The notes beneath the pieces were generated by a model, which was not told the origin of the DNA, searched no databases, and saw only the letters and a list, made by a program, of their open reading frames with translations. Source: Indibacter alkaliphilus LW1 (lineage in GTDB: Bacteria; Bacteroidota; Bacteroidia; Cytophagales; Cyclobacteriaceae). Taken from it: DNA of 64,000 nt. Position 1 is the first letter of the stretch, and every line of letters begins with the position of its first letter. Of the stretch, positions 52,581 through 62,960 are shown one piece after another. The position numbers and the translations under genes were made by a program. Location: contig NZ_ALWO02000036.1 of NCBI RefSeq assembly GCF_000295935.2, forward strand, positions 124,001 through 188,000, read 5' to 3'.

Positions 52581-54191
52581 ATGAAAAAAAACAATTACCT
52601 CATTAAGCTAAGCTTTATTATGGCTTTTGCTTTGGTTCTCTTCTCCTGTGGTGAAGATGACCCAACCCCTTCTGTGAACTATACATTGTCCACAGTTGCA
52701 TTACCTAGTCAAGGTGGTAGTGTGTCTCCAGCAACGGGTTCACACGCAGCTTCCGCCAATGTAGAAGTGACTGCAACCGCCAACGAAGGCTGGACATTTG
52801 TAAGGTGGGAAGGAGATCTTTCCGGTAGCAGCAACCCTGCTACAATTTCTATGAACGGGGACAAGGCCATAGTAGCCGTTTTTGAAGAAGCAAGCAATAT
52901 CGAAGAGCTTGAAGGAAACTTGGCCACAAGAACACTAACCAATGACAAACAATACCTTATCAAAGGTCAGGTATTTGTTCCGGAAGGTGTAACAGTGACT
53001 ATTCAGGAAGGAACAGTCCTGTATGGAGAAAAAAGATCAAGAGGAACTCTTATCGTAGACAGAGGCGGCAAATTGATTGCTAAGGGTACTAGAGAAAATC
53101 CAATTGTAATGACATCAGCTCAAGAGCCGGGCGAAAGAGACAGAGGCGACTGGGGCGGATTAGTAATCCTAGGAAGAGCTAGAACCAATCAGGTTGATCC
53201 AGCTATCGAGGGAATTGATCCAGTTAGAATTTTTGGTGGTGATGATGACAATGATAGCTCAGGTGAATATGAGTTCTTGAGAGTAGAATATGCAGGTATA
53301 GAATTGACTCCTAACAATGAAACTAACTCCATTACAATGGGTGGAGTAGGAAGAGGTACCAAAATGGAAAACCTTGTGGTTTCTTATGGTGGAGATGACG
53401 GATTCGAGTGGTTTGGTGGCAACGTAGATGGCAAAAACCTTGTCTCGATCTCTACTTGGGATGATGATTTGGATGTGGATTACGGATACTCTGGAAACGT
53501 ACAGTTTGCATTGATTGTAAGAAACCCATTCTTCGCTGACCAATCTCAGTCAAATGCTTTTGAGTGTGATAACGGTCCTAATGACAACGACGTACAGCCT
53601 TATACAACAGGTACTTTCTCTAACGTGACCGTATATGGTCCTCGAGACAGAGTAGGCAGATCCATCTCCGGAAACAACGTGCATATGATTGACTTGAGAA
53701 GAAGAACTGCCGTTTCTATTTTCAACTCAGTATTTACAGGATTCCCAACTGGTCTGAGATTCAACACCGCTTCTGTGACTGAACAATACAAAGCAGATAG
53801 AGGTGTATTGGCCAACAACATTATGATTTACCCGAACAATCCGTTTGGTGCAGGCGGTGGTGCTGATGTAGCTGACGTAGAGCAAATCTGGAGAGCTTCT
53901 AACGAAACGGTACAGCTTCCAGCTGCAGACCAGGATTGGGAAGGTTTCTACAGAGGATATGGCCTGAGACCTGAGAACTTCTTTGCAAGATATACCCTTC
54001 AGACTTATCCAAACAATCCTGATTTCACCTTGCTTCCTGAGGGATCATTGGCAACAGGTGCTGATTTCTCTCATTCAAAATTGGGCGACTTCTTTGATTC
54101 AGTTGAGTTTATCGGAGCTTTCAGCGACGAGGATTGGACAGACGGATGGGTAGAATTCAACCCATTGAACATTGATTACAAAAACCGTTAA
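52581..54191 (+). CDS. Lipoprotein partner of the TonB receptor with InlB-type repeat
   Basis: The 536-residue product has signal MKKNNYLIKLSFIMAFALVLFSC, lipobox Cys23. A divergent InlB B-repeat covers about 35-100 (ANEGWTFVRWEGDLSGSSNPA). The rest reads like a right-handed beta-helix or beta-solenoid: DNDSSGEYEFLRVEYAGIEL, TKMENLVVSYGGDDGFEW, VDGKNLVSISTWDDDLDVDYG. Databases have labelled similar proteins oddly as 'multidrug transporter', which the sequence does not support. As the gene directly follows the receptor, it is most likely a surface lipoprotein that delivers its ligand. Confidence 0.85.
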   Translation: MKKNNYLIKLSFIMAFALVLFSCGEDDPTPSVNYTLSTVALPSQGGSVSPATGSHAASANVEVTATANEGWTFVRWEGDLSGSSNPATISMNGDKAIVAVFEEASNIEELEGNLATRTLTNDKQYLIKGQVFVPEGVTVTIQEGTVLYGEKRSRGTLIVDRGGKLIAKGTRENPIVMTSAQEPGERDRGDWGGLVILGRARTNQVDPAIEGIDPVRIFGGDDDNDSSGEYEFLRVEYAGIELTPNNETNSITMGGVGRGTKMENLVVSYGGDDGFEWFGGNVDGKNLVSISTWDDDLDVDYGYSGNVQFALIVRNPFFADQSQSNAFECDNGPNDNDVQPYTTGTFSNVTVYGPRDRVGRSISGNNVHMIDLRRRTAVSIFNSVFTGFPTGLRFNTASVTEQYKADRGVLANNIMIYPNNPFGAGGGADVADVEQIWRASNETVQLPAADQDWEGFYRGYGLRPENFFARYTLQTYPNNPDFTLLPEGSLATGADFSHSKLGDFFDSVEFIGAFSDEDWTDGWVEFNPLNIDYKNR

Positions 54192-54206
54192 TCGGTAAAT
54201 GATTTC

Positions 54207-54245
54207 AAGCTTGCCGAAGCCGGTTGACTTCGGCAAGCTTTTATT
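54207..54245 (+). terminator. Rho-independent terminator after the receptor/lipoprotein unit
   Basis: Perfect 13-bp stem AAGCTTGCCGAAG (54207-54219) / CTTCGGCAAGCTT (54228-54240), 8-nt loop, then TTATTTTC. The next gene (54269) starts 24 bp on, so it either reads through or uses its own promoter. Confidence 0.88.
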
Positions 54246-54268
54246 TTCACTCTTAAAAATGCAAGGAA

Positions 54269-54844
54269 ATGAGAGTCTTAATTGCCCTGTTCATGTTGAT
54301 ACTATTGGGAGCTTGTACATCTTCCAATAAAAGTTATAGTCCCGAAGCCCAGCTTTCGGAAAGAGAACAAAAAGAAATTCTATATACCACTGTAAGGTAT
54401 TTGGGGCATTTGCCCAAAAAAGGAACACACGAAAATAAATTTAACGCTGACTTTGATGAGTATTACAGCAAATTAGCTCTGGACTTTACCTTGGAAGCGT
54501 ACCACAAAAAGAATGGTTATGAATACTTTTTAGTAAGCCGAATTGCACCTTCTTTTAAAGTAAAAAAAGTAGCTACAGGTGTGAAAATGAAAAGAGACGC
54601 CAATGGAGAGGTTACTTACTATGAGGAAGTATTCAGAACCTGGAAATTTGAGGTCCCGGAAATGCTTGAAAAAGGCTTGATGCTTTTTGATAAAATGGTT
54701 CAGGAACAAGACTTAAGCCCTTATTACAATGCCAATTCAGGGGAGGAAGAGTTTATAGAGTTTCCTGATGGAAAAATACAATACGATACAGTTCAAAGAA
54801 GGTGGATCGTAAAAGAACCCTCTGAAGTCCTAACACAAAAATAA
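54269..54844 (+). CDS. Uncharacterised lipoprotein
   Basis: The 191-residue product has signal MRVLIALFMLILLGAC with lipobox LGAC (Cys16). The mature domain is alpha/beta with charged surface (TVRYLGHLPKKGTHENKFNADFDEYYSKLALDF) and ends ELSEVLTQK-like (PSEVLTQK). No family is recognised. It follows the terminator at 54207 on the same strand, and may use read-through or a promoter in the short gap. No clear partner. Confidence 0.72.
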   Translation: MRVLIALFMLILLGACTSSNKSYSPEAQLSEREQKEILYTTVRYLGHLPKKGTHENKFNADFDEYYSKLALDFTLEAYHKKNGYEYFLVSRIAPSFKVKKVATGVKMKRDANGEVTYYEEVFRTWKFEVPEMLEKGLMLFDKMVQEQDLSPYYNANSGEEEFIEFPDGKIQYDTVQRRWIVKEPSEVLTQK

Positions 54845-55284
54845 TTTTTTAACATTCGCCTGCCATGGTTTCCATTATGGACAAACCTTGCAAATGGCTA
54901 TAGGTGGATACGATGCCGGGAAAGAAAGACTGGCCGATTTTGAGGTAAATGTACAGCAAACGATACCTCGATCAGTCCTTTAATCCCGCATCGTTCTTTT
55001 TTTGTAATTTATGTAAATCTTTTGTGGGCTTCTTGATCACTTCAACTTTTATGTAGATTTTTTGTACTCTATTTTTCAGATCCCAATAGTGTCATAATTT
55101 TAATAAAGTAAAAGCCGATTGTCAAGAGGTTCAACCCGATTTGGGAAGGACACTACTATCTCTTTGATTCCTTTATAAATGAGTAAAAGGAAAATTGCCC
55201 ATATTCAGAAAAAACTTTTAGTAACTCTGGCTGATTTGATAAACCCCTCTCCTTTTTCAGTGATATCAAACCTACAATCCACCA
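54845..55284. other. 440-bp gap, no confident gene
   Basis: Contains one 29-codon open frame (54894-54983, MAIGGYDAGKERLADF) whose upstream frame is open further back but carries no recognisable start or domain. It may be a decayed gene end. The rest is AT-rich. The 3' end of the TonB receptor at 55285 (minus strand) bounds it. Confidence 0.4.
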
Positions 55285-57531
55285 CTAATACCTCATCCCC
55301 ACTTTTACTCCTCCATAAAAATTCCTTCCCGGGGCAGGCTGATAAAATCTGTTGGCAAAAGCATTCAAATCGTTACCAAGGCTGTAAGTTTCATCCAACA
55401 AGTTGTCCACGCCTCCATATACTTCCAAATCCCACTTGCTTCCAAATGTGTTTCTCCAACCTAACCTTGATCCAACTAGGTTGTATGCTTCTTGGAAAAC
55501 AGTATTGGCATCGTTGAGCGGAATTTCATCCACATACTGATGGGTAAAGTTCATATAAAGTCCGGTTCTGCTTCTGATGTCAAGCAAATTGATCAAAGTA
55601 TTGGGAGATACGCCTGTCAGCTGGTTTCCGGAAAAATCATTGCCTCCACTTTCAAAATTCGCAAAAGTGAAATAATGTCCCGTAAAAGCATGGTTCAGCT
55701 TTACCTCTTCGATCAGACTTCCCTGACTTCTGAAAGGGGAATAGTCCAAGCTGACTTCCACGCCTCTTTGGTCAGTGGCCCCTGCATTTCTAAATAGCAC
55801 CACCCCCTGTTCATTGGTAAAGGTGGTAATGGTTTGGTCCAGCTTGAAATAAAAAGCCGTAAAGTCAAGGTTGAATATTCCCAATTGACTTCTGTAGCCC
55901 GCTTCATAATTGATCCCTCTTTCCGCTTCCAGGTCCAAATTGATACTTCCCTCATTGGTGCGGACTTCGGCGATGGTCGGCGGAGAGAATCCTGAGCTGA
56001 TACTTCCATGGATACCGGAGTGCTCGTTTACCTTGTATACCAGAGCAATTCTTGGGATAATTAAGGGGTCAAATCTTCTCTCATTGGAAGCTGGCGTATT
56101 TGGTCCTGCATCTATACTCCTATTGATATCATATCGGGAGAAGTTCTCAGAAAAGCCCAAGGTCATCAACAATTTGGAAGTCCATTCTACCTCAAGTTGT
56201 TGGAATAAAAATGCCTGAGTAGTCACCAGATCATCACTGAACCTCACCGTATCTGCTTGCCCATTTCTATTGCCAAAGTTTTGGGCAAGGGTATTGCCAT
56301 ATTGGTATTCTCCTCCCAGCAGCAATCTTACCGGAAAACCTCTCCAATTATCCTCCAAAGTAAATTTGGTTCTACCTCCATAGCTGAACGCTGTCTCTCT
56401 TTTATAATCCAGGATAAATGGGTTCTCAAATTCTTTAGAACTTAAATAGAGTGCTGTATTGTTTTCCCATTTATTGCCCAACTCTATATGATGGCTTAAG
56501 GTACCAAAAAGGGTTTTCTGAGCGATAGAACTGTTTTGTTCCACAGAGCCAGGCCTGGCTTGTCTTCTGTCTTCCTCAAGCTGTGCTGTAGTAAGAGCGC
56601 CAGGAATCTGATAGTCCAAATCCGAATAAAGTATTTGGGTTGTCAATGACTGTTTATCTGAAATATCCGTATTTAAAGCAATCTGAAAGACTTTACGGTC
56701 TACAGCACTATGTTCTCTGAATCCCTCCGACTGCTGTCTGACATAAGAAGCGCTGAGACTTCCATTTTCAAGTTTTTGGTCTATGCCTACCCTATATCTC
56801 AAAAGTCCAAAATCACCGAAACCTAAATCTGAAGAAAGGTAATTTTCACTGATCTGTTTTTTACTTTCAAAACTGATAACCCCACCATTTCCCGCTCCAA
56901 AAATACTTCCTGCCGGACCTTTGATGATTTCTGTATTTTGAATATTGGATAAGTCCAGAATATTCAGGTCCGTGGTCCCATCAGGAAAAGTAAAAGGGAT
57001 ATCGTTCCAATAGACCTTGACATTGCGGACACCGAAAGGAGACCTTAGCGAACTTCCCCGTATTGAAATCCTGTAGCTTGCAGGAGCCCTTTGCTCGATT
57101 CTGATGCCGGGTTTGGTATTAAAAGCACTTAAAACAGAATTTTCGTTGAACCGATAAAGCTCATTTTCCAACACCTTGGAAATCGCCCCTGCCTGGTGCA
57201 CAAGAGGTCTTTCTGATTCAAACCCACTGACAATCACTTCACTCAGAGCATTGGTGGAAGGGTTCATGTAGATTTCAACTTCATCCTCTGGAGCAACTTG
57301 CATGGATATAGTTTCAAAGGCTACATGGGAAAACACCAGGATGCTTACCTTGTCCAAAGGGAGTTCAAGACTTCCATTTTCATCTGAAACTTTATTTTCC
57401 TGTCCTTGGATTTTTACCAATACACCAGGAATACTTTCTCCTGTGGATCTATCCTTGATCAGAATTGAAGTCTGAGCATTTAGCTGTTGTAGATTGAAAA
57501 TTAAAAAAAACGAAAGGAGTATTTGCTTCAT
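55285..57531 (-). CDS. TonB-dependent receptor
   Basis: The 748-residue product has signal MKQILLSFFLIFNLQQLNAQ. A carboxypeptidase-regulatory-like domain (about 21-95, SILIKDRSTGESIPGVLVKI) precedes the plug (about 105-220, SIRGSSLRSPFGVRNVKVYWNDIPFTFPDG, GPAGSIFGAGNGGVIS) and the barrel ending GGVKVGMRY. RGSS/GPAG plug phrases are typical of siderophore or cobalamin-type receptors, but the ligand is not known. Single gene on its strand, divergent to the GMC-type dehydrogenase pair. Confidence 0.93.
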   Translation of the reverse strand: MKQILLSFFLIFNLQQLNAQTSILIKDRSTGESIPGVLVKIQGQENKVSDENGSLELPLDKVSILVFSHVAFETISMQVAPEDEVEIYMNPSTNALSEVIVSGFESERPLVHQAGAISKVLENELYRFNENSVLSAFNTKPGIRIEQRAPASYRISIRGSSLRSPFGVRNVKVYWNDIPFTFPDGTTDLNILDLSNIQNTEIIKGPAGSIFGAGNGGVISFESKKQISENYLSSDLGFGDFGLLRYRVGIDQKLENGSLSASYVRQQSEGFREHSAVDRKVFQIALNTDISDKQSLTTQILYSDLDYQIPGALTTAQLEEDRRQARPGSVEQNSSIAQKTLFGTLSHHIELGNKWENNTALYLSSKEFENPFILDYKRETAFSYGGRTKFTLEDNWRGFPVRLLLGGEYQYGNTLAQNFGNRNGQADTVRFSDDLVTTQAFLFQQLEVEWTSKLLMTLGFSENFSRYDINRSIDAGPNTPASNERRFDPLIIPRIALVYKVNEHSGIHGSISSGFSPPTIAEVRTNEGSINLDLEAERGINYEAGYRSQLGIFNLDFTAFYFKLDQTITTFTNEQGVVLFRNAGATDQRGVEVSLDYSPFRSQGSLIEEVKLNHAFTGHYFTFANFESGGNDFSGNQLTGVSPNTLINLLDIRSRTGLYMNFTHQYVDEIPLNDANTVFQEAYNLVGSRLGWRNTFGSKWDLEVYGGVDNLLDETYSLGNDLNAFANRFYQPAPGRNFYGGVKVGMRY

Positions 57532-57762
57532 GGTTTGGAATTTGTCGAAAGGTAATGCTATTGCTCAATTGATAAAACCCTCTTTTTGTGATTTGGTTAA
57601 TATAAGGTTTGGAGAAATGTTTCACCTTACTGGGCCAAGATTTACCAAACAAAGAAATATTTTATGAATTTTCACTAAATCGTTTTACCTTTTTGATCAA
57701 TTTAAAGAAACTGACTCTTGTTTTTTTAATTCCCCTAATGCAAATCAATTAACACAATACCC

Positions 57763-58317
57763 ATGAATAGAAGAGACGTACTCCGTAACCTTGCCCTGAT
57801 TACAGGAGGGCTTGTAATGGTGCCTTCCTGCGATTTTTCTCAGGAGGATATTCTCAGTGCCTATGATAAGTTGAAGGTCAGTACTGATATGAAGCAGCTT
57901 CTGGGCAAGATTGCAGACACCATTATTCCTCCCGGAAAAATAAAAGGAGCATTGGATCTTGAAATTCAGGACTTTATTTTGGTCATGGTCAATGACTGTC
58001 TGGATGAAGATGCACAGCAATCATTTACTAAGGGATTCAAATCATTTGAGAATTATACCATCAATAAAACCGGAAATAAATTTGGACAACTTGAGACTTC
58101 CCAGAAAGAAGAAGTTGTTTTGGCTGGCTTACAGGAAGAAGATGAAGATTATAAAGACCTACAAGGCTTTTTGGGCACGACGAAGAGGTTTACAATTCAG
58201 GGATTTTTATTGTCAGAATACATGCAAACCGAAGTGAAACCTTATTCCCTAATCCCTGGAGACTATCAGGGCGAAGTTTTGATCTCATCACTTAAATCAG
58301 AAAAAATCAATGGCTAA
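57763..58317 (+). CDS. Gluconate 2-dehydrogenase subunit 3-like protein
   Basis: The 184-residue product belongs to the small-subunit family (gluconate 2-dehydrogenase subunit 3) that pairs with GMC oxidoreductases. N-terminus MNRRDVLRNLALITGGLVMVPSC resembles a Tat signal (twin Arg, hydrophobic helix) ending in a Cys that could be lipidated. Conserved segments: IADTIIPPGKIKGALDLEIQDFILVMVNDC and FTIQGFLLSEYMQTEVKPYSLIPGDYQG. Its stop overlaps the ATG of the GMC gene by 8 bp, so the pair is co-translated; the small subunit probably helps export or assembly of the flavoprotein. Confidence 0.92.
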   Translation: MNRRDVLRNLALITGGLVMVPSCDFSQEDILSAYDKLKVSTDMKQLLGKIADTIIPPGKIKGALDLEIQDFILVMVNDCLDEDAQQSFTKGFKSFENYTINKTGNKFGQLETSQKEEVVLAGLQEEDEDYKDLQGFLGTTKRFTIQGFLLSEYMQTEVKPYSLIPGDYQGEVLISSLKSEKING

Positions 58318-60014
58318 TTTCAATATAGACGCAAAGCAAGACAGAACCTATCAGGCTATCGTAATCGGGTCCGGCATCAGTGGAAGCTGGGCCGCTAAGG
58401 AACTGTGTGAACATGGTGTGAAAACGCTTGTTCTGGAAAGAGGGAAAGATGTCAAGCATATCAAGGACTACCCCACCACCAACATGCTACCGTATGAGTT
58501 TGAGCACAGAGGACAGATTACAGAAGAAGTGAGGAAAGAAAACCCTGTGGTCAGCAGGTGTTATGCTTTTAGGGAAGATGCCCAACATTTTTTTTGTCAA
58601 AGATCAGGAGCATCCTTATGTACAGGAAAAACCATTTGATTGGATCAGAGGCTATCAAGTAGGCGGAAAATCTCTACTTTGGGCCAGGCAGGTACAGCGT
58701 TGGTCAGATTTTGATTTTGAAGGACCTGCCCGAGATGGTTTTGCGGTGGACTGGCCTATACGCTATAAAGAACTTGCTCCTTGGTACAGCCATGTAGAAA
58801 AATTTGCCGGGGTATCAGGAAATATGGATGGCTTACCGCATCTTCCCGATGGGGAGTTTTTACCTGGCTATCCCTTGAATGTGGTGGAAAAGCACTTTCA
58901 GGCTCAAATGAAAAAGCATTATGGAGACAGCAGGCACATGATTCTTGCGCGCTGTGCCCATATCAACGGAAACTTTGATTATTATGCCCAACAAGGCAGA
59001 GCCAAATGCCAAAGCCGTAACCTTTGCCAGAGAGGCTGTCCTTTTGGAGGGTACTTCTCTGCTAATTCCTCAACCCTTCCCTGGGCAGAAAAAACCGGAA
59101 ACATGACCCTGAGGCCTGACTCGGTGGTACATTCCATCATCTATGATGAGGAAAAAGGTAAAGCCACAGGTGTAAGGGTGATAGACAGATTGAGCAAGGA
59201 AATGGAAGAATTCTACGCTGATGTGATTTTTGTAAATGCCGCTGCACTCAACACGAACCTGGTATTGCTGAATTCAACTTCAAATAGATTTCCCAATGGC
59301 CTGGGCAATGACAACGGGCTCTTGGGCAAATATGTCGCTTTCCACAATTATCGAGCTGGTGTTTCGGCCGACTATGAGGGTCACTTGGAATATACAACCC
59401 AAGGTGGAAGACCAACTTCAGGGTATTTCCCAAGGTTCAGAAATGTATTTAAGCAAGAAACAGACTTTTTGAGGGGCTATGCTGCTGGCTTTAGCGCCAA
59501 CAGAGGTCCTTACGCTGATCAAAGCGGTATTGGTATGGAACTGAAGGAAAATATTCTAAACCCGGATAAATGGGGACCATGGAGAATAGGTTCGCACATG
59601 ATGGGTGAGACTATTCCAAAAGAGTCCGGTTATGTAGCTTTGGACCCCAACCTGAAAGATGAGTGGGGTATTCCACAGTTGAGGGTGAATGTGGACTATG
59701 ATGACAATGACGAAAAAATGATCAAAGATTATCTGGAACAAATGACAGAGATGTTTGACAAGGCAGGATTTACCAATATCCGAACCAGAGATGACCATCG
59801 TGCGCCAGGATTGGATATTCATGAAATGGGTGGTGTCCGAATGGGTAAGGACCCAAATACTTCTCTTTTAAATGCCAATAATCAATTACATGCAGTTCCC
59901 AATGTCTATGTAACTGATGGAGCGAGTATGACCTCTACAGCTACCCAAAATCCGTCATTGACCTACATGGCATTCGCAGCCAGAGCGGCGCATCATGCAA
60001 TGAAGAATATTTAG
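58310..60014 (+). pseudogene. GMC-family oxidoreductase, split by a frameshift in a T8 tract
   Basis: Two open frames encode one protein. The first (58310-58639) begins with the FAD Rossmann motif AIVIGSGISGSWAAKEL (Gly20, Gly22, Gly25) and reads EDAQHFFCQRSG before losing homology. The second frame (active from about 58590) continues FFVKDQEHPYVQEKPFDWIRG and runs to the C-terminal GMC signature: catalytic His in DIHEMGGVRMG and Asn in ATQNPSLTYM. Removing one T from the eight-T run at 58588-58595 joins them as HFFVKDQ, giving about 567 residues, a normal GMC size. Everything after is intact. So the lesion is a sequencing error, a recent mutation or slippage. It partners the subunit 3-like gene upstream; alcohol or sugar oxidation is the likely role. 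Confidence 0.9.
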
Positions 60015-60467
60015 GCAATTAGGTTCACGCCAAGATTAAGAAAGTGCGGAGGATCGCAGAGGAAGTTTTGGGGCATGAAAGTAGGGAGTAGGAAGCAAGT
60101 GATATTTACGAATGAGGATTTACGAATTACGAGGCTTTTTTTGAGATCGGTCAGCTAATCATTTTAAAAGCAAGAAGTGAAAAGCTAAATGATCTTCGAA
60201 AATTCAAAAAAACAATAAAATAAGTGTCTATTAATTTCAGGATGTCACAATGGAGGTTTGGAAGTAGGGAAGTATAACTTAAGCTGTGTACTTAGGGTTA
60301 AAATGCCGTAGGCATGGCAGAAATAATAACCCGGTAATTGATTGCAGGGATCAAAGATTAATAGCAAATTTTTAAACAAACCAAGATTGGGTACCTACAC
60401 AATTAATTGCTATTATTATGAACTAAAGAATTTTTGTTCCGTAGGGATATTGTAACCCAAACAAAAT
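60015..60467. repeat. 453-bp gap with dispersed intergenic repeats
   Basis: No gene seen. It includes TTCACGCCAAGATTAAGAAA and GCGGAGGATCGCAGAGG (60023-60065), a likely diverged copy of the TTTCACGC...GCAGCGATCGC element at 63040-63090. It also has TTTACGAATGAGGATTTACG (from 60108) and a small palindrome ATGCCGTAGGCAT (60303-60315), whose core GCCGTAGGCAT recurs near 2657-2668. Confidence 0.5.
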
Positions 60468-62960
60468 ATGAAGAAATCTATATTTCCCCTTTTTTCGTTT
60501 GTCATTCTCTTTTTTCCATCGGCTTTTTCCCAAAGCGTTATTTCCAACTTTAAATCCTCTCTAGAGAATTACCCGCAGCAGTTGCCTTATGAAAAGGTCT
60601 ACCTGCATACGGATAAACCCCATTACCTTCTCAACGACACCATCTGGATCAAGGCTTATGGGACAATGGAAAAGGGTGGGGCAACTCCGGAACCAACAGC
60701 TTCTGTACCCCTTTATATCAACCTTTACCAAAATATCCGAACAGCACCTATTGTCGAAGAAGTCTTACGGCTGGAAAATGGCCAGGGAGTAGGTGACATT
60801 GTGCTTCCAAGAGAGTTGAGTCCCGGTAATTACCTACTTACCGCGCATACAGCCTACAGTGTTGAAAAAGGGCTGGAGTACTTGTTTGCCAAGGATATTT
60901 GGATAGGAGATGTCCGTGATGCATTTGTCCCAAGAGTTGCCCTGGAAGGAAACCTGGAGGTGAAATTCTTTCCTGAAGGCGGTGATCTGGTAGAAGGATT
61001 ATTGTCCACAGTGGGGATAAAAGCCCTGGGAGATAAAGGACTGGGACTTCCTTTTCACGGTTATCTGGTCAATGATGCCAGGGATACTGTAGACAGGTTT
61101 GAATCAGATATGATGGGTATGGGCAGACTGAAGTTCAGGCCGGAGAAAGACCAAAAATACCAGGCCTTTGTCAAAACTGCCGAGACGGAGTGGAAAGCAT
61201 TTCCCATTCCTCCTGCAAAGGAAAGCGGAGCCGTACTCTCTGTACTGCTGGAAGAGGATAAAGAAGAATTTGAAATCAATATTGAAAAACAAGGCATTGA
61301 TGCGGAACAGTTTTGGCTTTTTGGAGTGTCTGAAGGGAAGCTCATCTATGAAACTGAAGTCCGAACAGAACAAGGTAAAGCACAGCTTGTGCTGGAAAAA
61401 GATGAGTTCCCTACCGGAATCATACAATTTTCCCTTTTTGACAATCAACTTCTTCCTCTTGCCGAAAGGCTCGTTTTTTTGCATCCTTTTGCACAGTCGA
61501 CCGTTGCCTTCAACACCCAAAAAGAATCCTTCAGTCCGAAGGAAACCGTTGAGCTGGAATTATTGATACAGGATGAGTTTGGAGTACCCATCAAAGGTGA
61601 CTTTTCCATTTCAGTAAGCGATGCAGGACAGGTGATTAACCCGAAACATGCCGAAAATATTTTTTCACATTACAAGTTGAGTTCCGAAATCAAGGGAGCC
61701 ATAGAAAACCCGTACTACTACTTTGATCCAGAAAATGAAGATGCTTTCAGGGCCTTGGACAACCTGATGCTTACCCAGGGCTGGAGGAGGTTTTCCTGGA
61801 AAGAAGTTTTGGAAAACGGGGCCCGGCCAGAAGCAAGGTTTGAGTCTGGACTGAGCATTTCCGGAAATGTCAAGATAATAGGGGGAAAGGAAGTAAAAGA
61901 ACCAAGAGAAATCACTATGATGATTAACTCCCTTTACTTTATGCCGGAGGTATTGCAGGGAACCACGGATGATGAAGGCTATTTCAAATTTGAAAATCTT
62001 GATTATTATGATTCTGTAGCAGTTTTTATGCAAGCATATACTGAAAAAACCCGTAAGGCTACAGAATCAAAAATAAACAAAGCCAATGAAATCAGTCTGG
62101 AAAACAAAGTTCAAAAGCCCAGGCCTGAAAAACTGATTACAGGTATTGATGGGCTTAGAAATGGCGAGCTTGATGATACCTATCTGGTCATGGTCGGTGA
62201 AGCGCAAAAAATGATGGAGCAGTTTGTTTTGGGACGGGAGGTTGAGTTGGCGGAAGTGGTAATCCAGACAAGAAAGCTCATGGAAAAGCCGGATCAAAGA
62301 GCTATTCTCTACGGCAATGTTGCCGAACAAAGTATTACGGTCACTCCAGAACACTATATGTTCCAAAATGTCTATCAGTTGATTAGGGGGCGCTTTTCAG
62401 GGGTGAATGTGGTTGGGGATGTAAATGATTACTCAAGACCTCCTTCTGTACAAATAAGAGGGGGTACAGTTACCGGAAATGCCAGTGGAAGGGAACAGAT
62501 GGGCGGTGCCCAAATCTGGATAGATGGACATCCTGTTGATAGAGTTACAGCCATGTTGCTGAACATGGTGGATATTGAAAGAGTAGATATAATCAAGTCT
62601 TTGGCAAGATCGACTATATTGGGAGGACCTACAGTGAACATTCTGACAAGAACCGGAAATCCCAACCCCAGATTGGATGAAGATCCCAGGCTAGGTATGG
62701 GAAATGAGCTTTTATTTACCAAGGGCTATATGTTACACCGGGATTTCTATGTCCCTGATGAAAACATTGAAGGTGAAGCCTATTACACTGATTTCCGGCC
62801 GACGGTCTATTGGAACCCTTTACTGGAAAGTGGTTTGGATGGAAAAATCAAAGTCAGCTTCCCCCTTTCCGAGGGCAATAAAAGCTTTGAGGTAATTTTG
62901 GAAGGCTTAAGTGAAAATAAAGAGCCTGTATTTGGTAGGTATACCATTCAGGTTGATTGA
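60468..62960 (+). CDS. Envelope protein with MG2-like N-domain and TonB plug-like C-domain
   Basis: The 830-residue product has signal MKKSIFPLFSFVILFFPSAFSQ. The N-terminal half has macroglobulin-like strands (HTDKPHYLLNDTIWIKAYG, FFPEGGDLVEGLLSTVGIKA), then a carboxypeptidase-regulatory-like stretch (ISGNVKIIGGKEVKEPREI). A TonB plug-like domain occupies about 615-730 (FQNVYQLIRGRFSGVNVVGD, QIWIDGHPVDRVTAMLLNMVDIERVDII). There is no barrel. Such plug-only proteins occur in Bacteroidota beside carboxypeptidase-like envelope proteins, as with the next gene. The role is unknown; a co-receptor or scaffold is inferred. Confidence 0.85.
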   Translation: MKKSIFPLFSFVILFFPSAFSQSVISNFKSSLENYPQQLPYEKVYLHTDKPHYLLNDTIWIKAYGTMEKGGATPEPTASVPLYINLYQNIRTAPIVEEVLRLENGQGVGDIVLPRELSPGNYLLTAHTAYSVEKGLEYLFAKDIWIGDVRDAFVPRVALEGNLEVKFFPEGGDLVEGLLSTVGIKALGDKGLGLPFHGYLVNDARDTVDRFESDMMGMGRLKFRPEKDQKYQAFVKTAETEWKAFPIPPAKESGAVLSVLLEEDKEEFEINIEKQGIDAEQFWLFGVSEGKLIYETEVRTEQGKAQLVLEKDEFPTGIIQFSLFDNQLLPLAERLVFLHPFAQSTVAFNTQKESFSPKETVELELLIQDEFGVPIKGDFSISVSDAGQVINPKHAENIFSHYKLSSEIKGAIENPYYYFDPENEDAFRALDNLMLTQGWRRFSWKEVLENGARPEARFESGLSISGNVKIIGGKEVKEPREITMMINSLYFMPEVLQGTTDDEGYFKFENLDYYDSVAVFMQAYTEKTRKATESKINKANEISLENKVQKPRPEKLITGIDGLRNGELDDTYLVMVGEAQKMMEQFVLGREVELAEVVIQTRKLMEKPDQRAILYGNVAEQSITVTPEHYMFQNVYQLIRGRFSGVNVVGDVNDYSRPPSVQIRGGTVTGNASGREQMGGAQIWIDGHPVDRVTAMLLNMVDIERVDIIKSLARSTILGGPTVNILTRTGNPNPRLDEDPRLGMGNELLFTKGYMLHRDFYVPDENIEGEAYYTDFRPTVYWNPLLESGLDGKIKVSFPLSEGNKSFEVILEGLSENKEPVFGRYTIQVD

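Noticed and set aside
54894-54983. 29-codon open frame MAIGGYDAGKERLADF
   Set aside because: Possibly a remnant but too short and without a recognisable family; noted only as gap content.
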